Source of the DNA: Trachipleistophora hominis
Taxonomy: Eukaryota; Microsporidia; Pleistophoridae
NCBI GenBank assembly: GCA_000316135.1
Contig: JH994023.1
Span: forward strand, 1 to 16,084
Direction: 5' to 3'
Length of the DNA stretch: 16,084 nucleotides
The translations under genes were made by a program, and so were the position numbers. Below, piece after piece: positions 9,787-16,084 of the stretch (its first letter is position 1; every line of letters begins with the position of its first letter). Under the pieces are notes generated by a model. The model was not told the DNA's origin. It searched no databases and saw only the letters and a program-made list of their open reading frames with translations.

Positions 9787-12700
9787 ATTTTGAGGGCAAG
9801 GGAATGTTAATTTATGAAATAAATTAAGTATTAAATTAACTCTTAGTGTTTGATTTACTTTTCATATTTTGTGTTATAAATATCTAATTGGGTACTTCAA
9901 TGATCTATGTGAAATGCATTCTGTTTTATTTACCACTCGCTATTTATTCAGCAACCCAAAGGTAAGAATCTATGTAAATGGTTTTCTTCACAGATCTGCC
10001 AACCGCATTTTTCATCATCGAGAATGTAAATGGTCTATCCATCAGTGTTTTTATTAACTTTGCGGTTGATTTATATCCATCGTATCGTGTTTTCACGATC
10101 GATAGGCCGATCTAAGAAATTTAGGATCTTTAATTTTTTAATATGCTCTGATCCAATAATTACGTGATAAAAGAACTACAATTTCAACCAAGCTTAAATA
10201 AATATTCATTAGTCGATGATAACTAAATAACTATCTTTGTGACTAATGACGATGAGCCATGCGTTGATTAAAAATTTATTTCTTATTAACACCATTTTAC
10301 AAGATATTTTTCTTCAAATATTCTTTTATATGCCAAGACTTCTGTTTTTATATGATAGCCCGATTTAGAACAATCCCATACACACATTTTAATGAATAAG
10401 CCTTTTTAAATGCATCATTCATAACATTTAGGTATTGGTGATGTCGCAATAGTAACTCATACAAGGTACATATCTGGATTACTAAACATTCATATAGTTC
10501 ATATCTAAAGACAGGCCTTGTTCTGGTTTAATTAAATAATTTACGTTCTTGCTTGACAGATTTAAATTTGTTATCTCATCTTCGCATCAACATTTAACAC
10601 TTGTAGCTACAAATTGGCCCTTGCTGCTCCTACGCAACTTCGTAGTTCATCACAATACGGTCAATCCGTATAATCACATCAAATCTACTCGATAATTTTC
10701 TCATTTCATGTGTGCTAGGACAATAAGAGAAATCTTTCTCGAATAGTTTTACATGTTATAACTCATATCATAGCTTCTCCAAATATTGTTTTTCTAGAGA
10801 ACCTAAGCTTAAAATTTAAGGGAATAGCGAGTTAATCCAGACAACTGATCAGCTAGTGTTTGATACATCGTGATTTATTCATCAAACAGTCTATGCTAAC
10901 TATGTTATCAGATAAAATCGCTCGACACTTATTAACGTGTTATTACAGTATTACTTGCAACAAAACAATAAAATCGTATTTTTGTGGTTAGAAAATTGTA
11001 ATCATAGGCTTAAAATTTCTTCTGGTAGATGAACGATGAAGCGTTGAAAAGCAGTAGAATAATTTGCCGTAATTATTAGAAAGGTTTTTAATTACTAACC
11101 TTCTCTAAATGAGCAATAGTCTTTTTGAATTGTACCAAACATTGTCAATTAAAGCTTTGCGCTAGTTTCAAAACCTTGCGTTTCTCTTTGCTTAACACAA
11201 TTTTTTCCACCAATTTATTATTTTCATATTACCTAACTCTTAAATTCAATCATTGCACACCAAGATCTAATCGTAAATCTCGAATTTTTGTTTTGATGAA
11301 TCCTCCGTGGCATATGAAGAACTTGAAATACTTGCGATTCATCCTCAACAATCACCTTTTAGTGTCAGATCGTCCTAAAACTACCATTAATAAAATAAAT
11401 ATTAGATTATAAATTATAAATTGGTTACTTTCACTCCATTTTATTCAGCAATCAGCCTAATAACAGGCTTTAACATAAAACTGCCAACTTACAAAGTACA
11501 TCGAACAGCATCTCATCGTTCCGATTCTTTAGTAACTGTTTAGTCTGCAATTGCTGTTTTTAAAGCACTGTCCTTTTAACTAAAGGTCGGTTTAATTATC
11601 TTCTTTGTACACAGCGCCCCAAACACACTCTTCTGGTCTGCCAGGAATGACCATGGCTTATTGACATTTAGTTCATGGAAGAACCACCAAGCCAACAACA
11701 TTAGTCGCGGCTAAAACCTTCACATGCTATTATCATAAACTTTTAAGATCAACTGCTAAAAAATGCAGTTAGTACGTTCCCATTCTACGGTTCAGAAAGC
11801 ATGTGTTCCTTTGTTACGTCTGAGGAAACGATTAAGCTGTCATTTCAATCAACGACGATACCATCCACGAAAAGTTCTTCAATAAATTTGTAGGAAAACG
11901 AAACTACGATCAACAAGCACACACAAAACAAAGAATCTACATGTTGCATATCGTAGTTATCCCTGCGGTGTATTCGCTTGCTATGAAGAATGTCTTAACA
12001 GATTTTATCGTTTACGTAGTCGGATTAGTCTCATGAGAACAGCCAGCGGTTTTCACAGAAAACACACTTGTACTCATGGTATAAATTGCTGATCTTCCCT
12101 GGTATATCAGCTTCAACTTGTGTTGCAATTGAACATTGACATTGCTCCTTCGTGTAATCTCTTTGTGTGTTGTTTGTCATTCCTTCTCTTGTCTCTTTCT
12201 TTTATCATTTTATCTCCTTGAAATAATGATAGGCTGATTGAGAGACAAGAATGTTAAGCTGGGCCACCGTAGAATTGCTTTTACTTTTTGCAAAGCGTTG
12301 TGGATAAAATTGTTTAGAGGATGATATGAAGGTTATAACGTGGACAAGTATCCAACAGAATATTTGTGGGACTAGCGATACGTAGCAAACAAAAACTGCG
12401 TAAAATGATGATAATATTTCCCTCTGTTGAAATATTGTCACATCTCACGTGAATCGGTCGGTTAATATTTAAAATTTAGTAAAATTTTCTCGGACTAGCG
12501 TGAGTTACAAAATTGATCGGTGACTACGTAATCACTGTGGCACATTCATGCTTTCTTAATACAACCAGTCAACACAGCTGCTCTTCTCTTAAAATAAGTT
12601 TTCTGTAATTAGCTTTATTTAAGTCTTTCGTTCTTTGTATCAGGTAAAATATTTATCATTTATATGATAGCTTGTGGCACTACAACAATATTTATTTGTT

Positions 12701-13416
12701 ATTGTACATATATCACTATCAAAATGCCACACTTCTCCAATATGTTTAGCTCACAGATCAATTATATTAGAAAATTACGACAACAGTTCATTTATCGGCG
12801 GGATAAGTAACTATGTACGATTATTGTCATGCGTAGAATAGCAAAATTTTTACGGTAACAATCACACCAAGTCTAAAAAGTATCCACCGCCCTAAATTTT
12901 CCCGCTGTTTTGTGTCGTTTCTATATATGTAAATATTTTTCAACAATAAGAACCTCACTAAAATCATGTTAGAGAATACTGTCCACATCTAGTGGCCATA
13001 CTTATGTAATTAATATTTCATTTTATTAGTTAAAAATATAATTTAACTGCTTAATAACCATTTAATAAGTTTATTGGTGTATTGAAAACATTGAATGTTT
13101 TACCGGACGACGTGCAGGGGTGTGTGTAAGGAAGTGTGAGGTGTTAATGGAACAGATTTTCGAGAAAAAAAATGTGCGCGAAGGGTTTTTTTAGATTTAT
13201 AGTTCGGGTTCGACTCTTTTCGTTTTTTATGAAAATGTCCACCCAATCCATTCGTTTGATATCAATACCGGTTCCAAAATGCCTTTTACTCCACTAAAGG
13301 CACAAATAGTGGTCATAAAATAAAAAATAGTAAATATACGAATTGCTCCTCATTTGGCACTCTTTGTTACTAATCGCCAACAAAATCAGTACTTAAGTAT
13401 TTTTATTTGCCACCGT
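9787..13416. other. 3.6 kb gene-poor stretch
   Basis: No gene is supported here. The longest ATG-led open runs on either strand are short, lack a C/G-run start signal and look like no family. Two slightly coding-like patches were examined: 12031-12180 on the minus strand (49 residues with a CxC and a CxxC pair) and 11233-11358 on the minus strand. Between about 13147 and 13323 a plus-strand frame starting with ATG is broken by one TAG after a T7 run. None is strong enough to call. I saw no tRNA T-loop with a pairing stem, no tandem array and no long terminal repeat by eye. Unrecognised non-coding RNA genes or decayed transposons remain possible. Confidence 0.5.
9818..9823 (+). terminator. AATAAA polyadenylation-like signal of fibrillarin
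   Basis: AATAAA begins 32 bases after the fibrillarin stop codon, a usual distance for a polyadenylation signal in a short 3' UTR. The word is common in AT-rich DNA. Confidence 0.4.
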
Positions 13417-13420
13417 GGGG
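13417..13420 (+). promoter_or_regulatory. GGGG start signal of the large helical-protein gene
   Basis: GGGG ends three bases before the ATG at 13424. This is the G-run form of the signal; the other seven accepted genes use C runs. G-run variants are described in microsporidia. Confidence 0.5.
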
Positions 13421-13423
13421 TGA

Positions 13424-15628
13424 ATGTTAAAGATTCTCAGAACACAAGATGCGTTGGATAGAAACGATTTTGAAGAGATGGTAGCAAAAATTGTTCAAAG
13501 CCAACATTTCTGGTGCACAGATACGGAACTATCAACGTTTCTGGTGGCAAATATTCACGTGTTCAAGACACGAAGTGAAATAATGAAAAAGATCGAAAAA
13601 ACGTTTGATTGGTTAAACGAGTGCCCTGAATGTCTAATTGCGTACTACAAACTGAGAGAAACACTTTGCAGAAAGGACAACGAAGATATTTTGCAGGACT
13701 TGGATGACGTAAGACTTTTCAAAATTATAAAGCACTCGACCCGTATCGGCACCACAACACTTACAGAAATACTTACGTACAACTGGAAATGTTTGAGAAT
13801 TTGCGAACTTAAGTACAACTTTGTCCAGCAGCTCAAGGAGTTCTACAGAAAAGAGAATCTTGTGTTTTCGAAGATGTCGTTTTCACTGATTCTTCTTACG
13901 CAGTGTGGTGAGCCGGACCTTCTCGGGTACGTTTACAAAATTTTTAAATATTTGAACAAAGAAAAACTGCTGTATTTGCATTCTGGTCCTGAAGAATGGA
14001 ATTACTTGCTGGAATACACGGGAATTGATGAGCGGTTTGTGCCCTCACATTCGCTGGTTGCCAAGCGCGATTGGCTCATGTCCATATTAATTTATATTGG
14101 GCTAGAGTCAACGTTTTGCACGGATGAGATTGTGCCCATAATCAATCGAATCTACGATCAGACCAAGGATGCAGACTTAAAAACGATGTGTTTCAGGGTG
14201 GCATCAGCATATCGGCATAGAAATGGCTCGGTGATCAAAGATTTTGATTTAATTTTTAAAAATATATTTGATGACATTAAAGCAGAGAGCGGTAAACCAT
14301 GTACAAGTAACGTTTTCCTCAGAGATATCAATCTAGTCCTGATTTCGCAGTTCAGAATGTTTTGCTTGTTGCGCTACGACCAACAGTTCTACAAATACTA
14401 CAGCAGTAAACCGGAATATATCGAAGCAGTCACTAGCGAAATTGTCTCAAACTGCGATGCTATAGGAGACTTCGTTATTTTTATGGACCGCTACGATTTC
14501 TTTGTCCAAATATTTTCTAAAATACTTGATAAAGAGTGTACGGACAGCAAAGAAAAGAAATTTGTTGAGGTGTGTATGGATCGATTCATTGGCAACATTT
14601 ATCGATCACTTAGGGATAAGAACTTTGATGTCGCGCTGTATCACAGACTGTTCACAAAGTGGTACGAAATTAGCATTGCTGCGACAGGCAACCGCAATTT
14701 ATTCAAATTCTTTATTTACCTTTTCGTATTTGATGTTGAAAAGGTTCTCTGCGCGTACAAGGGATCTGAGAAACTGTTGGATGTTTACAAGCTCTTCAAA
14801 AAGAAGACACTCGAAATTTTTGATAGGAACGGGGAGCCTCTCTCAGATGAGCTGTGCTTCTATTCGCTCTTGATCAAATCAGATTTTTCTACATACGATG
14901 TGCAATCACTTGTAGTTTCTGAGAACGAGCAGCACGCGCTTACACACGTGTTGAAGAAAATGAACGTGTATTTTGATCGGTTCCAGAATTTTCCGGCGTG
15001 TTTTACCAAAATGCTGAGAATAGTGAAAAAATCGCATCTCGTTAACTACGAAATGTACGTAGAGCTGTTCAATTTTCTGTGGCTCGGAAAGAACAGCAAG
15101 GAGATCTTAGAGACCCTGGCAGCACTGCTCCCAAAAGTGAGAGTAAAATGTAATATCAGAGAAACGTTTTTGTATGACCTGGACTGGATTGTAATATTAG
15201 AAAAACTGGATGTTAAACTGAGGAGGGAAGTTGAAGAATTTATTATTGCGTTTTATTCTTGGCTCAGGATCAACAATATTGGCGAACTTCCATCCTACAA
15301 AAGAACGAGAATTAGAAATTTAGCAGATTACTTCGGGATTTTTTTGATAAACGAGAGCGCTAAAACGGAGAATAACGTACAGCCGAAGGTTAAGCGCGTA
15401 AAAAACGTGCCCAACAAGTTTTCAGAGGAAGTGGACAGCAGATTGGAAAAAGAGTCAGCAACGGCCTACAAAGACGATACGAAGACACACAAAAAAAAAC
15501 AACCAACTCACCAACAGATCGGTCCTAGCGTTGCACGGCACAGAAACGCAGACAATCAACCAATGGTTACTGCAGAAGTAAGAACTGAGCGAACGAAGAA
15601 ACAAAATGTTTGCGCAAATTTTTTTTGA
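13424..15628 (+). CDS. Large helical protein of unknown family, with apparent frameshift at its 3' end
   Basis: The 734-residue product is not recognised. Residues 1 to about 650 are rich in amphipathic helices with many aromatic and charged residues and look like an alpha-solenoid (HEAT- or TPR-like scaffold), but I cannot point to a regular repeat. There is no signal peptide or clear membrane segment. From about 655 on it becomes low-complexity, rich in Lys, Asn, Gln, Thr and Glu, as in disordered tails. The frame ends at a TGA (15626-15628) directly after a run of eight T. One base back (-1) the reading frame stays open to the window edge with the same Lys/Asn/Glu/Asp-rich character. The gene is therefore probably longer than the 734 codons seen. 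Sequencing error in the T run, a real frameshift mutation, or programmed slippage are all possible. GGGG before the ATG supports the start. Candidates such as a nucleoporin, cohesin- or CCR4-NOT-type scaffold are speculation. Confidence 0.85.
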   Translation: MLKILRTQDALDRNDFEEMVAKIVQSQHFWCTDTELSTFLVANIHVFKTRSEIMKKIEKTFDWLNECPECLIAYYKLRETLCRKDNEDILQDLDDVRLFKIIKHSTRIGTTTLTEILTYNWKCLRICELKYNFVQQLKEFYRKENLVFSKMSFSLILLTQCGEPDLLGYVYKIFKYLNKEKLLYLHSGPEEWNYLLEYTGIDERFVPSHSLVAKRDWLMSILIYIGLESTFCTDEIVPIINRIYDQTKDADLKTMCFRVASAYRHRNGSVIKDFDLIFKNIFDDIKAESGKPCTSNVFLRDINLVLISQFRMFCLLRYDQQFYKYYSSKPEYIEAVTSEIVSNCDAIGDFVIFMDRYDFFVQIFSKILDKECTDSKEKKFVEVCMDRFIGNIYRSLRDKNFDVALYHRLFTKWYEISIAATGNRNLFKFFIYLFVFDVEKVLCAYKGSEKLLDVYKLFKKKTLEIFDRNGEPLSDELCFYSLLIKSDFSTYDVQSLVVSENEQHALTHVLKKMNVYFDRFQNFPACFTKMLRIVKKSHLVNYEMYVELFNFLWLGKNSKEILETLAALLPKVRVKCNIRETFLYDLDWIVILEKLDVKLRREVEEFIIAFYSWLRINNIGELPSYKRTRIRNLADYFGIFLINESAKTENNVQPKVKRVKNVPNKFSEEVDSRLEKESATAYKDDTKTHKKKQPTHQQIGPSVARHRNADNQPMVTAEVRTERTKKQNVCANFF

Positions 15629-16084
15629 CGAGTGATGCAACTGATAAAACGGATTTTAAAGGGGTTTTGCTGAACTTGAACGACCAAAAGAAAAATACGC
15701 CAAGTGATGGTGGCCTAGTAAAACTGGCTGATCAGAAAAATGACAATTTTTCAAAAACACTAGAAAACAGGATTATAGAGAATGATGTTAAAAAAATAGA
15801 AGTTTTTATAAAAGATTCAAGGAATGTGGGCATGGAAACAACACGTGATCAAAAAATAGAGGATTTGGCGACGAAAAGCATAGAAAGTACTAAAATAGAG
15901 AGGAGAGAATTACCAGTTGGGGGGATACTCCCTGAGAAAGAAAATGGTAAACTGAATAAAAACATTGAATTACCAAACAATGTAGGCGAAAGAAGCGTAA
16001 AATTGATAAATGTTAAACCAAAGAATGATCAGGCAAGGTCATCCACACCAGGCAATTTGGCCATGCTTAGACCGAAGAATGATC
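15589..16084 (+). CDS. -1 frame continuation of the large helical-protein gene (partial)
   Basis: This frame opens after a TGA at about 15586-15588, overlaps the last dozen codons of the 734-codon frame and has no stop up to the window edge. From the T8 tract (15619-15626) to the edge there are about 152 open codons. It has no ATG until 15832 and no C/G-run signal close before that, so it is unlikely to be a separate gene. The encoded stretch is hydrophilic and rich in Lys, Asn, Asp, Glu, Thr and Ile, much like the tail it would extend. Near the edge the motif P-K-N-D occurs twice, 18 codons apart, which may be the start of a repeat region. I read it as the disordered C-terminal part of the preceding gene, joined by a -1 shift or by a base-count error in the T run. 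Confidence 0.7.
16018..16084 (+). repeat. Possible start of an 18-codon repeat
   Basis: A 13-base word (CCAAAGAATGATC at 16018-16030; CCGAAGAATGATC at 16072-16084) recurs at a distance of 54 bases, with one A/G difference at a silent third position. In the open frame both copies encode Pro-Lys-Asn-Asp after a basic residue. Only two copies are visible because the window ends inside the second. Confidence 0.35.

Noticed and set aside
9869..10057. 62-codon plus-strand open run after fibrillarin
   Set aside because: No C/G-run signal, no recognisable content, and a length expected by chance.
6309..10516. Shared 11-base word AAAGACAGGCC near 6309 and 10506
   Set aside because: The similarity ends after 11 bases on both sides, and such matches are expected by chance in 16 kb.
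11233..11358. Minus-strand 40-codon run with a Val-Glu-Asp-Glu-Ser stretch resembling the DDE region of ISXO2/Merlin transposases
   Set aside because: The likeness is a few residues, the expected spacing to the following Trp is wrong, and the distance to the zinc-like patch at 12031 is too great. I cannot tell it from chance.
11125..11412. 95-codon plus-strand open run
   Set aside because: It begins at TTG, which is not a normal nuclear start. Its composition is Leu/Phe/Asn-rich noise and no family is seen.
13192..13220. GGTTCGA word suggesting a tRNA T-loop
   Set aside because: The flanking bases do not pair into a five-base stem and no acceptor, D or anticodon arm can be placed around it.

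Overview
The window looks like a microsporidian nuclear contig. The evidence is a set of strongly reduced eukaryotic proteins on intron-less, AT-rich DNA, and an upstream start signal typical of microsporidia. Each of the eight genes I accept has a run of at least three C (seven genes) or four G (one gene) 0-9 nt before its ATG. The long non-coding stretches (up to about 3.6 kb) suggest one of the less compacted lineages, such as the Trachipleistophora/Vavraia/Pleistophora group. That genus-level guess is inference only.

Layout: an unidentified 3' gene end may occupy the left edge. It is followed by a UBC4/5-type ubiquitin-conjugating enzyme (minus), a small Rpn12-like proteasome lid protein (plus), an ERCC1/Rad10 DNA-repair protein (minus) and a tail-anchored TBC1D20/Gyp8-like RabGAP (minus). 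A gap of about 1.8 kb then separates the RabGAP from a Got1 family membrane protein (plus). After that come an unidentified leucine-rich-repeat protein (plus) and fibrillarin/Nop1 (plus). A 3.6 kb gene-poor stretch follows. The last gene (plus) encodes a large helical protein of unknown family that runs into a T8 tract. Its zero frame stops there, while the -1 frame stays open to the window edge.

Themes: two proteins belong to protein turnover (E2, Rpn12-like), two to ER-Golgi traffic (RabGAP, Got1), one to DNA repair (ERCC1) and one to rRNA methylation and processing (fibrillarin). No operon-like organisation is visible. Genes lie on both strands with separate upstream signals.

The most useful points for a reader are five: start codons reassigned with the C/G-run signal; the frameshift at a canonical slippery heptamer in the last gene; the Pro-to-Cys change in the E2 HPN motif; the retained Arg and Gln fingers in a very divergent RabGAP; and the absence of a GAR domain in fibrillarin. 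I found no tRNA, rRNA, CRISPR array or intact mobile element, and I cannot claim a wholly new system here.
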